Source: CAZAMB01 sp964501365
Lineage (GTDB): Bacteria; Planctomycetota; Phycisphaerae; UBA1845
Length of the DNA: 64,000 bases
Assembly: GCA_964501365.1 (NCBI GenBank)
Contig: CAZCST010000009.1
Location: 62,001-126,000, forward strand
Direction: 5' to 3'
Positions within the stretch are counted from its first letter, which is position 1. Each line of letters starts with the position of its first letter. A program made the translations under genes and the position numbers. Of this stretch, positions 52,779-61,102 are shown piece by piece. The notes beneath the pieces are model-generated. The model was not told the DNA's origin, searched no databases, and saw nothing but the letters and a program-made list of their open reading frames with translations.

Positions 52779-54155
52779 TTAATTCGCTTTCGATGGTGTG
52801 TCGCGGCGTTTTTCGATTTCGGTCAATGCTAGTTCCTTTGCCCGTTCCAGCGCCTGCGAAGCCTCCACCTCGACATGCGGCTTGACCCCCACGCCCTCCC
52901 AGTTCGTCAGCGTGATGGGATTGACTGCGCGGGCATAGGGAACCATCACGTTGAACCTGTCGTTCACGTTGAAGGGCCTGACCGGGTGAGCGCCGCCACC
53001 GGTCGTCTCACCCACCAGCGTCGCCCTTTTGAGATTCTGCAGGTTGTACGAAAACTCCTCGGCTCCCGAAAACGTACGGCTGCTCGTTAGCACAAATACC
53101 GGCAATTCCTGACCCAGTCGCTTTCCCGGCACGGTTTGCGTCGTCCAGAATTCTTCCGTCTTGTTGTTCGTACGATCGAAGAAGCTGTTGAGGTGCGTCG
53201 GCTTGTCAAACAGGTAACTCGACAGAAATTGGATCATTTCCGGCGATCCGCCGCCGTTGTAACGCAAGTCAAAAATGAGCGCATCACACCCCGCAACAAA
53301 GGCCATCGCTCCTGCTGCAACCAACTTGGCATCTTCACTGGGATTGAATTCGTCGAAGCGGATGTACCCGATGTTTCCCGGCAGCAGTTCCACTTGCTTG
53401 AATCCAAAATTCTCGCGGCGGGCGTCGTCGGCCGTCCCCCGCCGCCGCATCGGCCCCCCGCCATGAAAGTTTTGAGCCTCGCCAACCCGTACGCCCAGAT
53501 GCTTGTCGTGGCAGATTTCCCGGAGATCATCCGTCACTCGACGGGCAAATTCCGAAGCTGTTTCAATGGTTCCGTACGCATCAGTCCGGGCTTTCTCCCG
53601 CAGCATCGCAGCCATCGTTGATCCGACCTCGGGGAACACGTAATTCGCCTCCAGCGCCCTGGCGATTTCCTCCAGCGTCGATTTTCGAAGATCCGCTGTC
53701 AGCGGCCTGGCCGGCTGATCGCCCGACTCGACCGCAACAGGACCTTGAATCATCACATGGTGCAACCCGAACGGCGCTGTCTCTTCAAATGCAAATTGAA
53801 ACTCGAAATTCGCGTCCGGAGTACTCGTGTACACCAGAACCGTAATCGCCTTCTCTTCTGACGCCGTAACTTGCCGCGGCTCCAGCTTTCCCCATTGAGC
53901 ACGCATTTCTTCGTATTGCTTGAGCCGCTCATCGATGGTGCGGGTTTTCAACGCGGACTGTGCCCGGTTCGCTGCTTCAAACGCCCGCATTGCCTCTTGA
54001 GATCCGGAATTGAATGCGTCAATGAACGCTTTGGCACACCGTCCGGCATGGGTATCTGGAAGGGCTACCGCCTTCCCAGCCCCGCCTTCCGGAGTCGAGA
54101 GGACCGTCCACACTGGAATCAAGAAGCTCAGAATTGCCACTGCCGCATTGAACAT
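52779..54155 (-). CDS. S41-family (C-terminal processing/TSPc) peptidase, exported
   Basis: The 458-residue protein has an N-terminal hydrophobic segment (AAVAILSFLIPVWTVL) and an N-terminal domain of about 130 residues similar to alpha-beta ligand domains seen before S41 peptidases. The catalytic domain has NIGYIRFDEF, DALIFDLRYNGGGSPEM and the serine in SSRTFSGAEEF, then GETTGGGAHP. This is the interphotoreceptor-binding-protein-like subgroup, which lacks a PDZ domain. ATG 54155 follows GGAGG five bases upstream; the longer frame from 54185 would place this site inside the gene. The substrate is unknown. It lies just downstream of the FIST gene on the same strand. Confidence 0.85.
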   Translation of the reverse strand: MFNAAVAILSFLIPVWTVLSTPEGGAGKAVALPDTHAGRCAKAFIDAFNSGSQEAMRAFEAANRAQSALKTRTIDERLKQYEEMRAQWGKLEPRQVTASEEKAITVLVYTSTPDANFEFQFAFEETAPFGLHHVMIQGPVAVESGDQPARPLTADLRKSTLEEIARALEANYVFPEVGSTMAAMLREKARTDAYGTIETASEFARRVTDDLREICHDKHLGVRVGEAQNFHGGGPMRRRGTADDARRENFGFKQVELLPGNIGYIRFDEFNPSEDAKLVAAGAMAFVAGCDALIFDLRYNGGGSPEMIQFLSSYLFDKPTHLNSFFDRTNNKTEEFWTTQTVPGKRLGQELPVFVLTSSRTFSGAEEFSYNLQNLKRATLVGETTGGGAHPVRPFNVNDRFNVMVPYARAVNPITLTNWEGVGVKPHVEVEASQALERAKELALTEIEKRRDTPSKAN

Positions 54156-54308
54156 GGATACCTCCATCCCATATCGATGACCCATACTTCATCCCAATCC
54201 ATCGAAGGTTAGACGGCCCATCACATCAAAGCCTGTCAAATGAATGTGGTTTTGCACCAAATTCAACGACGACCGACGAATCGCAGGATTGTGTTTCTCG
54301 ATTTCCCA

Positions 54309-55487
54309 TCAATTGGGTTGAGAAAGGGAATGGAACAGGGCAATGCTTGCGGTGAAGCCGTGGACGAAGTTGCGACCGCCGACCGGGCCGAACTCCCCAC
54401 CGCAGAAAAATCCCGCGACGGGAATATTGCCCAGCACTTGCCGAAGCATGCCGATATCGTGGCCCGGCTGGGGCCACATGTGCGTCCCGCGTCCGTTGCA
54501 ACCAAACAAAAGGGCGCCCTCCGGCTCGGTCCCGGCATGAAGGCTGAGCATGGCCCGCAGATCCTCATCCGCGCTTTGTGCGTCACGAACATGGAATTGC
54601 ACGGTGGTTCCCACCTTCACGTGCCCCGCAATGCCGATCGCCCCTGTTTTTCGATCGGCGCCGAGAATGTTGTGGATCAAAAAATCGCCGCGTCCAAAGT
54701 TACCCTTGTATTCATCAATCACGCGGCCCAGAAACATGGATTCGCGGGCCAGTTGCTCATCGGATTCGGCGAGCTTGGTAAGGACACCGTGCAGTTGCTC
54801 CAGTGCGGGTTTTCGCCCCAATTCGTGAATGATGTTCCCTTCAACCTTGGTGACGACAAATGACTTCCCAATCGGGCGGCATCCCTGAGACACCACCGTC
54901 TCGACACGAAGATTGCCGGAAAGGGCCGCTCCGACCATGCCCTCCTGATGAACCGCACCTCCCAGGAAAAGGCGGTTTTGACGCGGGGCACGTCCTGCGC
55001 TGGCGATCCCCCCGACCACCGGACACTTCGGATAATTCAAATTCATCTGATCGAGGAAATCATAGACGGCAATGCTGAAGGGGTCGGCCATGCAGAGAAA
55101 CACAGGATTGCTCTCCGGCGACACACCCACAATTCGTTCCCAGTCGCTGGCGGACTGGGCGGCCTCCAGCTGGCTTTGCCGCACGTGAAAGGGACGAATG
55201 ACGACCTCCGGCAGAGAGGCCGCGAGGAGCGAGATCGACGGCGTGCGTTCGAGTTCCCTGTCCACGCCGATCGTTCCTTCCGCGGTGCAGCCCAGAAGCA
55301 GAGCGTGGGGGAGGAATTGCGCGATGCGATCGGTGATGGAATCGATGGATTCCTCATAATGATTGGTGATGAAAAGCAGGGCCAGGTCAATGTCGCCGGG
55401 CGTGACGCGGGCATCGAGCGGCGAGAGCAATTCCTCGACCGCCTGATTCGGATTCTCCCTGCTCGTAACAGCTGACGCAAATCGCAT
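54309..55487 (-). CDS. FIST-domain sensor protein
   Basis: The 392-residue protein has a FIST N domain (DLALLFITNHYEESIDSI, LLLGCTAEGTIGVDRELE, patterns LLGCTAEGTIG) and a FIST C domain (LRAMLSLHAGTEPEGALLF, NIPVAGFFCGGEFGPVGG). The family is a predicted small-ligand sensor, often fused to kinases or diguanylate cyclases. Here it is stand-alone and has no output domain, so it probably signals by interaction. The start is the ATG at 55487, divergent from purL with an 81-base gap. Confidence 0.85.
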   Translation of the reverse strand: MRFASAVTSRENPNQAVEELLSPLDARVTPGDIDLALLFITNHYEESIDSITDRIAQFLPHALLLGCTAEGTIGVDRELERTPSISLLAASLPEVVIRPFHVRQSQLEAAQSASDWERIVGVSPESNPVFLCMADPFSIAVYDFLDQMNLNYPKCPVVGGIASAGRAPRQNRLFLGGAVHQEGMVGAALSGNLRVETVVSQGCRPIGKSFVVTKVEGNIIHELGRKPALEQLHGVLTKLAESDEQLARESMFLGRVIDEYKGNFGRGDFLIHNILGADRKTGAIGIAGHVKVGTTVQFHVRDAQSADEDLRAMLSLHAGTEPEGALLFGCNGRGTHMWPQPGHDIGMLRQVLGNIPVAGFFCGGEFGPVGGRNFVHGFTASIALFHSLSQPN

Positions 55488-55568
55488 AATTACGCATGGA
55501 CAATAGGTCGCACTGGCGAAAGTTGCAAGTTGAAGATATGTTGCCGTTGAGGATCAGGAACCTTCCCA

Positions 55569-58500
55569 ATGCCTTCTTCACATCATTCAACAGCAACGCA
55601 CCCGGCACAAGCTCCGCGCGAGGATCAGGAGCTATGCAAGTGGCACGTTCGCGTCTTCCCGCGCCCCGACCAGCCGGACTCAGCCGGACGGGCTGTCTTG
55701 AGCGATATCCACCAGCTCGGCTTCCCGCACATTCGGGAAGTGCGATCCGAAAGAATTTATTTTTTCACCGGCCAATTGAATGAGTCGGACGTTCGATTAC
55801 TTGCGGTGGAATTGCTCGCGGACCCGGTTGCGGAGCGATACGAATGTCTTGAGGGCTTTTCCCGGCGCGATTCCTCGGTAACAGCGGTCGAGGTCCACCC
55901 CCTGCCGGGAGTAATGAACCCGCTGGCCTTGACTACGCTCGCAGCCGCGCGGCAACTCCTGTCGCAAAAAGGCACTCCGCATTCTCACGTCGTAGAAGTA
56001 CAGACGGGCCGGCGATTTTGCTTTACCGGTGCGAAGAATTCGGCCGAGTTGCAGCAAGTCGCCGGCAAGGTACTGGCCAACGATTGTGTGGAAAAATGGT
56101 TTGTTCAGGGGTTTGATCGGCGCGACGCCCTTCCGGAGGCGTTTCCCGAGCCACCGGCTCGCCCATTCGTTCTGCGCCGGGTTCCGCTCAACGGCCTGGG
56201 TGATGATGCGCTCGCAAAGCTTTCGCGCGATGCCCACCTGTTCCTTTCCGTCGAGGAAATGACAGCAATTCGCAACCATTTTGTGCGCCTGGAGCGCGAC
56301 CCCACCGACCTTGAGCTCGAAACGCTCGCCCAAACATGGTCGGAGCACTGCGTACACAAGACGTTGAAAAGTGCGATCGAATACCGGGGCACGGACTTTG
56401 GCCGGCCCGGCGACATAACCTTCCGCTTCGACAACCTGCTGAAAGACACCATCGTCAGAACGACGAATGAGTTGGCAAAGGATTGGTGCCTCTCGGTATT
56501 TGTTGATAACGCCGGCGTCATCGCGTTCGATGACGAATACGGCATCGCCTTCAAGGTCGAAACACATAACCATCCTTCGGCAATCGAACCGTACGGGGGA
56601 GCCGCGACCGGTGTTGGAGGATGCATCCGCGACGTGATGGGGTGCGGGCTCGGAGCCAAACCAATCGCTTCGACAGACGTATTCTGCCTTGCGCCGCCGG
56701 ATTTTCCCGAGCAGCGCGTTCCCGCCGGAGTGCTTCACCCGCGCCGCGTCCTCAAGGGCGTGGTGGGCGGCGTGCGTGATTACGGCAACCGAATGGGAAT
56801 CCCCACCGTCAACGGGGCGATCTACTTCGACGAACGCTACCTGGCCAATCCGCTGGTATTCTGCGGATGCGTGGGGCTGATTCCGCGTAATCGTCTGGAA
56901 AAGAAGGCCTCCGCGTGTGATTTCATCGTCGTCGCAGGCGGCCGCACAGGCCGGGATGGCATCCACGGAGCCACGTTCTCGTCGGCGGAACTCACGGACA
57001 CACACGCCGATGAATTCTCGCACGCCGTGCAAATCGGCAACGCCATCGAAGAGAAAAAACTGCTCGACGCCGAGTTGATCGCCCGCGACCACCCCGACGG
57101 CTGCCTCTACTCGGCTGTGACCGATTGCGGCGCAGGCGGGCTCAGCAGCGCGGTCGGCGAAATGGGTGAGCATCTTGGGGCGCTGGTCGATCTGGAAAAG
57201 GTCCCCCTGAAATATGCGGGCCTTCGCTACGATGAGATCTGGATTTCCGAGGCGCAAGAGCGAATGGTCTTCGCCGTGCCCCCGGAGCACATCGAAAAGT
57301 TCATGGCCGTCTTCGTCGCCGAAGAGGTCGAAGCCACGATCATCGGCCAGTTTACAAACGATCGCGAACTCCGCGTTCGATATGAAGGTCACGTCGTTGG
57401 CGAACTTCACATGGAGTTTCTGCATCACGGCCTGCCAAAAACAACACGAAGGGCCAGTTGGAGACCCAACCCCGCAACCGCCCATGACCGCTCAACTCCT
57501 AACGGAAATGCCAAAAAAACAACCGGCAATCGACAATCGACCATCGACAATCTTCGCGGGCAGTTGCTTTCAACTCTGAGCAGTCTCAACGTCGCCTCCA
57601 AGGAATGGGTCATCCGCCAATATGATCACGAAGTGCAGGGCCGCAGCGTCATCAAGCCGCTGGCCGGGCCGCACTATGGCCCTTCCGATGCTGCAGTTCT
57701 TCGTCCGCTATACACCAGCCCGCGCGGCATAGCGCTCGCCTGCGGTCTGTGCCCACACTGGTCGGAGGTCGATCCATATTGGATGGCCGCCCGGGCAGTG
57801 GACGAAGCATTTCGCAACGTGATCTGCGTCGGAGCCGATCCTGCGCGAGTGGCCATCCTTGATAACTTCTGCTGGCCCAAAGCGGATACGGAAGAGTCGC
57901 TGGGAGCCCTGGTGAGGACGTGCAAGGGCGCGGCGGACGCCGCCCGAACCTATGGTCTGCCCTTTATCTCCGGCAAGGATTCGCTGAACAATCAATTCAG
58001 CATGACCGACGCCGAGTCAAAACGCACGGGACTTCCCCGACAACTGGCCATTCCTCCGACATTGCTCATCAGCGCCGTGGGAATTGTCGAAGACTTGGAA
58101 CGCTGCGTGACCATGGACCTCAAACAATCTGGAAATGTAATCGTTCTGGCCAGACCCGCCGGCGCGCCCCCCGGCAGGCAGGATGCATCGCAAAGGCACC
58201 GGGCGGAATTTGAATTCGCCGAAGCGTTCCAACTACACCGGCGCGTGGCGGAGTTGATTGCTTCGCGGGAGGTCTTATCCGCCCACGACGTGAGCGACGG
58301 CGGCTGGGCGGTCGCGCTCGCCGAAATGTGCATCGCTTCCGGACTTGGGGCCGCAATTGATATTGCAGATACGGATGCACAAATGGGCCTATTTGATGAG
58401 CCAGCAGCCCATTATTTACTTGAAATGTCCCGGCCATCAGCCGCCCAGTCCGGCTTCCCGATTCTTGGCACGATTACTTCGGAGCCTGTTCTGCGGTTTC

Positions 58501-58592
58501 GGTCTGCCGGCAAAGAAGTGATGGACGTCTCCGTTGCTGATTTGGACAGGGCATGGCGCTCACCGCTAACGCAGGGAGGAGCGAGAACATGA
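55569..58592 (+). CDS. purL: phosphoribosylformylglycinamidine synthase PurL with two PurS-like N-terminal units
   Basis: The 1007-residue protein makes FGAM from FGAR in purine synthesis with PurQ. Typical small PurL is about 730 residues. The extra 210 or so N-terminal residues look like two PurS-type beta-alpha-beta units: residues about 24-95 (KWHVRVFPRPD, IREVRSERIYFF) and about 105-185 (VTAVEVHPLPGVMNPLALTT, HVVEVQTGRRFCF). The AIR-synthase core follows with HCVHKTLKSA, KVETHNHPSAIEPYGGAATG, GGRTGRDGIHGA and GKDSLNN. A tandem ATCGACA repeat (57518-57555) encodes an extra linker NRQSTIDN. The start has GAGG upstream. The stop overlaps purQ as ATGA. Confidence 0.93.
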   Translation: MPSSHHSTATHPAQAPREDQELCKWHVRVFPRPDQPDSAGRAVLSDIHQLGFPHIREVRSERIYFFTGQLNESDVRLLAVELLADPVAERYECLEGFSRRDSSVTAVEVHPLPGVMNPLALTTLAAARQLLSQKGTPHSHVVEVQTGRRFCFTGAKNSAELQQVAGKVLANDCVEKWFVQGFDRRDALPEAFPEPPARPFVLRRVPLNGLGDDALAKLSRDAHLFLSVEEMTAIRNHFVRLERDPTDLELETLAQTWSEHCVHKTLKSAIEYRGTDFGRPGDITFRFDNLLKDTIVRTTNELAKDWCLSVFVDNAGVIAFDDEYGIAFKVETHNHPSAIEPYGGAATGVGGCIRDVMGCGLGAKPIASTDVFCLAPPDFPEQRVPAGVLHPRRVLKGVVGGVRDYGNRMGIPTVNGAIYFDERYLANPLVFCGCVGLIPRNRLEKKASACDFIVVAGGRTGRDGIHGATFSSAELTDTHADEFSHAVQIGNAIEEKKLLDAELIARDHPDGCLYSAVTDCGAGGLSSAVGEMGEHLGALVDLEKVPLKYAGLRYDEIWISEAQERMVFAVPPEHIEKFMAVFVAEEVEATIIGQFTNDRELRVRYEGHVVGELHMEFLHHGLPKTTRRASWRPNPATAHDRSTPNGNAKKTTGNRQSTIDNLRGQLLSTLSSLNVASKEWVIRQYDHEVQGRSVIKPLAGPHYGPSDAAVLRPLYTSPRGIALACGLCPHWSEVDPYWMAARAVDEAFRNVICVGADPARVAILDNFCWPKADTEESLGALVRTCKGAADAARTYGLPFISGKDSLNNQFSMTDAESKRTGLPRQLAIPPTLLISAVGIVEDLERCVTMDLKQSGNVIVLARPAGAPPGRQDASQRHRAEFEFAEAFQLHRRVAELIASREVLSAHDVSDGGWAVALAEMCIASGLGAAIDIADTDAQMGLFDEPAAHYLLEMSRPSAAQSGFPILGTITSEPVLRFRSAGKEVMDVSVADLDRAWRSPLTQGGART
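57518..57555. repeat. ATCGACA tandem repeat inside purL
   Basis: GGCAATCGACAATCGACCAT, continuing as CGACAATC, is a run of seven-base units with few changes. It lies in the linker between the two AIR-synthase halves and encodes TGNRQSTIDNL. Confidence 0.7.
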
Positions 58593-59434
58593 AGGAAGTT
58601 CGAGTGCTCGTGCTCCGCGCGGCGGGGATTAACTGCGACGAAGAAACCATGCACTGCTGGCAATTGGCCGGCGCATTTCCAACGTTGGTGCATATCAGCG
58701 AACTATTGGAATCGCCGGGCATGCTTGCCGACTACTCCATCGTCACCGTGCCCGGCGGATTCAGCTATGGCGACGACCTTGGGGCCGGAACCATTCTTGC
58801 CCAGCGAATTCTGCAAACAGTCGCCGATCCCCTCCGCGAATTTGTGCGGCAAGGCGGCGGCGTACTGGGGATCTGCAACGGCTTTCAGGTGCTGGTGAAG
58901 ATGGGCCTCCTTCCGGGCGGCGATTTTGGCCGCGACCAGGTCACCGTTACCTACAACGATTCCGCAAGGTTTGAGGCTCGCTGGGTTCGACTGGAAGTCA
59001 GTACGGACAAGTGCCCCTTCCTGAATTCGAAACAACCAGGCAACGTAGTTACGACGCAGTCAGGCAACTGGATTCTGGAACTCCCGGTGGAACACGCCGA
59101 AGGAAGAGTGATGACCGCTTCCGATGCGGTAGCTCGGCGGTTACTCGACAATGGCCAAGTCGCGATGCGTTATGTGGATGACGCCGGAAATCATGACCAG
59201 TATCCAGCCAATCCCAATGGTTCGGTGCTGGGCATTGCGGGCCTGTGCGACCCGACGGGCCGGATCCTCGGTTTGATGCCGCACCCGGACCGACACTTCC
59301 AGCACACGCAGCATCCCACCTGGACACGAAGGCGGCCCGAACACGACCCCGACGGATTAACGGTCTTCAAAAATGCCGTGAACTATTGGAGGAAAAAACA
59401 CACCAAGTCCGACGCACCGGCCATGTCCCGCTAG
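58589..59434 (+). CDS. purQ: phosphoribosylformylglycinamidine synthase, glutaminase subunit PurQ
   Basis: The 281-residue protein is a class I glutamine amidotransferase that releases ammonia for PurL. It has VLRAAGINCDEET at the start, GGFSYGDDLGAG, the nucleophile Cys in GICNGFQVL and a histidine in LMPHPDRH. In most PurQ the last motif is HPE, so Asp replaces Glu here. It is longer than the 225-residue small PurQ and of the 260-280-residue type. GGGAGGAG lies eight bases before ATG 58589, which overlaps the purL stop, so the two subunits are co-translated. Confidence 0.93.
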   Translation: MKEVRVLVLRAAGINCDEETMHCWQLAGAFPTLVHISELLESPGMLADYSIVTVPGGFSYGDDLGAGTILAQRILQTVADPLREFVRQGGGVLGICNGFQVLVKMGLLPGGDFGRDQVTVTYNDSARFEARWVRLEVSTDKCPFLNSKQPGNVVTTQSGNWILELPVEHAEGRVMTASDAVARRLLDNGQVAMRYVDDAGNHDQYPANPNGSVLGIAGLCDPTGRILGLMPHPDRHFQHTQHPTWTRRRPEHDPDGLTVFKNAVNYWRKKHTKSDAPAMSR

Positions 59435-59443
59435 CAAAAATTC

Positions 59444-60280
59444 TCATTCCTGCGCTCTCATGTCCGTGATAAACATGTGTCCGGGCTCATGGACGATGGC
59501 CAATTCCGGCTTTGCCCGCAAGATCGCTTCCAGCGGGGTCACTCCACACGCCCAGAAGACCGGAATTTCATCGGCACGAATCTCTACGGCGTCGCCGTAG
59601 TCGGGAGTCTGAACGTCTCGAATTCCAATTGCGCCGGGATCGCCGAAGTGCACCGGTCCGCCGTGTGACCCTGGCATTTCCTGTGTAATTCTCTCGGCGT
59701 GCCGTGCCTGTTCCATCGTCATAGGCCGCATCGACACTACCATCGGCCCCAAAAACGCACCCGCCGGTCTGCACTGCACATTGGTCCGAAACATCGGCAC
59801 GTTCCGTCCCTGTTCGATGTGCCGCACAGGAATTCCTGCTTTCAACAGCGCCGACTCGAACGTAAACGAGCAGCCCAGCAGAAACGAAACCCACTGCGTG
59901 ACGCAATCACCCGACGAAGCGGAAACGGATTTCCCGTTTGGGTTCGCACAATAATTGACGACGCTTTTCGGCTGATCCACCAGCTCGCCGCGCCGGTAGA
60001 CGCGATACCTTGGCAAATCGGTGCGAAGGTCACTCCCGGGCGCGGATGGCGCTTCATACTGGCCGGGCATTGTGAACTCCACCAATGGGCATGGTCCGGT
60101 ATTCAAATCGCAGAATCGCTTGAAATCCCCGGCCAAGTCTCTCGGGAGCATCACCAGATTGGCCTGAACATACCCTGCCGCCAAACCGGCCGTCGGTCCG
60201 TGAAAGACCCCGGACCGGCAGAGTTCGCGTACTTCACGAGGCGATAAAGCAGCAAGGTCCATTTGAGCCATCCGTTCCAC
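59444..60280 (-). CDS. DUF1445 / D-glutamate cyclase family protein (putative hydro-lyase)
   Basis: The 278-residue protein matches the DUF1445 family (YcsI, and the N-terminal part of mammalian D-glutamate cyclase): SPREVRELCRSGVF, TAGLAAGYVQANLVMLP, QWVSFLLGCSFTFESAL, MRPMTMEQARHAERIT, GGPVHFGDPGAIGI and PVFWACGVTPLEAI. The family converts D-glutamate to 5-oxoproline in mammals and has been named hydro-lyase in bacteria without proof. The start is a GTG at 60280 or the ATG at 60271. It is convergent with purQ and separated by nine bases. Confidence 0.88.
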   Translation of the reverse strand: MERMAQMDLAALSPREVRELCRSGVFHGPTAGLAAGYVQANLVMLPRDLAGDFKRFCDLNTGPCPLVEFTMPGQYEAPSAPGSDLRTDLPRYRVYRRGELVDQPKSVVNYCANPNGKSVSASSGDCVTQWVSFLLGCSFTFESALLKAGIPVRHIEQGRNVPMFRTNVQCRPAGAFLGPMVVSMRPMTMEQARHAERITQEMPGSHGGPVHFGDPGAIGIRDVQTPDYGDAVEIRADEIPVFWACGVTPLEAILRAKPELAIVHEPGHMFITDMRAQE

Positions 60281-60309
60281 AGAGGGATTCTACGCCACCT
60301 GCAAGCTCC

Positions 60310-60338
60310 GTGACAAAACGACAAAAAACGGCTAAAAT
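60310..60338 (+). promoter_or_regulatory. candidate sigma70-type promoter
   Basis: GTGACA (60310-60315), a 17-base spacer and TAAAAT (60333-60338) match consensus at ten of twelve bases. It lies about 145 bases upstream of the four-MGG-motif gene at 60484. Confidence 0.4.
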
Positions 60339-60483
60339 CGCTCCCTGCGACGCATTATTTCACTTGTCCGCTGGAAATACTCATCGTGGTTATCCGAATA
60401 GTAGGCAACATCGGTTTGCGTCCCAGCGGGAATGGGCCTTGCATGGACCTTCGCCGGGGGTCTGGCTGAGCCGGAGGTGACTC

Positions 60484-60996
60484 ATGATTCAATTCTGCAT
60501 AATGGGTGGTCTGGATGCGGTGATCAAGCCCGAGCCGAAGATTTACTTCACACTCATGGGCGGCTGCGAACTTCGCCGCCAGACGCTCGCCCGCAGGCTT
60601 CTCTCACAGCGCCAGCGGCAACGCGAAGGACGGACCATTCCTCGACAATTTTTCATCACCATCATGGGTGGCGTCGACATAAGCTGTCCAACACTGGCCG
60701 AGGAATTCATCGATCTGCAACAACTGATCCGCAGCGGAGAACTTTCCATGGCTGACTGGGACCGGGCGATGAGCGAACTGGGCCAGCTGGATGTCAGCAT
60801 CGGCTCGTTCACCCTCATGGGCGGATTTGGGGAGTGCGAACTGCCTTCTGAATCGCAGGAAGTGGACAGCCTCGCCCTGCAGCGGCACATGGGCAACATC
60901 ACCCGCGAGGCCAGCGATGTCCTGCAGCACGGCTTCGGCAAGCGTGACGGCGAGCGCCACGCCACCCTCCGCCGTGCCCTCCTCGTGGAAGCATAG
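60484..60996 (+). CDS. hypothetical protein with four MGG motifs, possibly LiaF C-terminal-like
   Basis: The 170-residue protein contains four copies of a short hydrophobic-MGG motif: CIMGGLD (Met7), FTLMGGCEL (Met25), ITIMGGVDI (Met61) and FTLMGGFGE (Met112). Between the second and third copies is a basic stretch (RRLLSQRQRQREGR), and between the third and fourth a helical segment (AEEFIDLQQLIRSGELSMAD). GG motifs in short beta turns occur in the LiaF/DUF2154-type C-terminal domains of envelope-stress proteins, which this resembles only loosely. There is no signal peptide or membrane segment. The Shine-Dalgarno sequence GGAGGTGA is near perfect, which suggests strong translation. Confidence 0.65.
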   Translation: MIQFCIMGGLDAVIKPEPKIYFTLMGGCELRRQTLARRLLSQRQRQREGRTIPRQFFITIMGGVDISCPTLAEEFIDLQQLIRSGELSMADWDRAMSELGQLDVSIGSFTLMGGFGECELPSESQEVDSLALQRHMGNITREASDVLQHGFGKRDGERHATLRRALLVEA

Positions 60997-61043
60997 GCCT
61001 TCCTCCTAACAAAAGGGGAATACAGAAGGTCAGAGCTCGTGTA

Positions 61044-61084
61044 ATGCCTCCCCCCTTACCAAAGGGGGACACGGGGGGGTCAAT
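61044..61084. repeat. CCCCCTT/AAGGGGG palindromic element, inverted orientation
   Basis: CCCCCTT (61051-61057) pairs with AAGGGGG (61062-61068), and the flanks (GCCTCC and ACGGGGGGGT) match the reverse complement of the second half of the mutS elements. It separates the MGG-motif gene from the beta-CASP gene. Confidence 0.7.
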
Positions 61085-61102
61085 TCGCTAACATTAAGAC
61101 GA

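Noticed and set aside
55797..57485. 562-residue open frame antisense to purL
   Set aside because: It has no recognisable domain, while PurL motifs run throughout the other strand.
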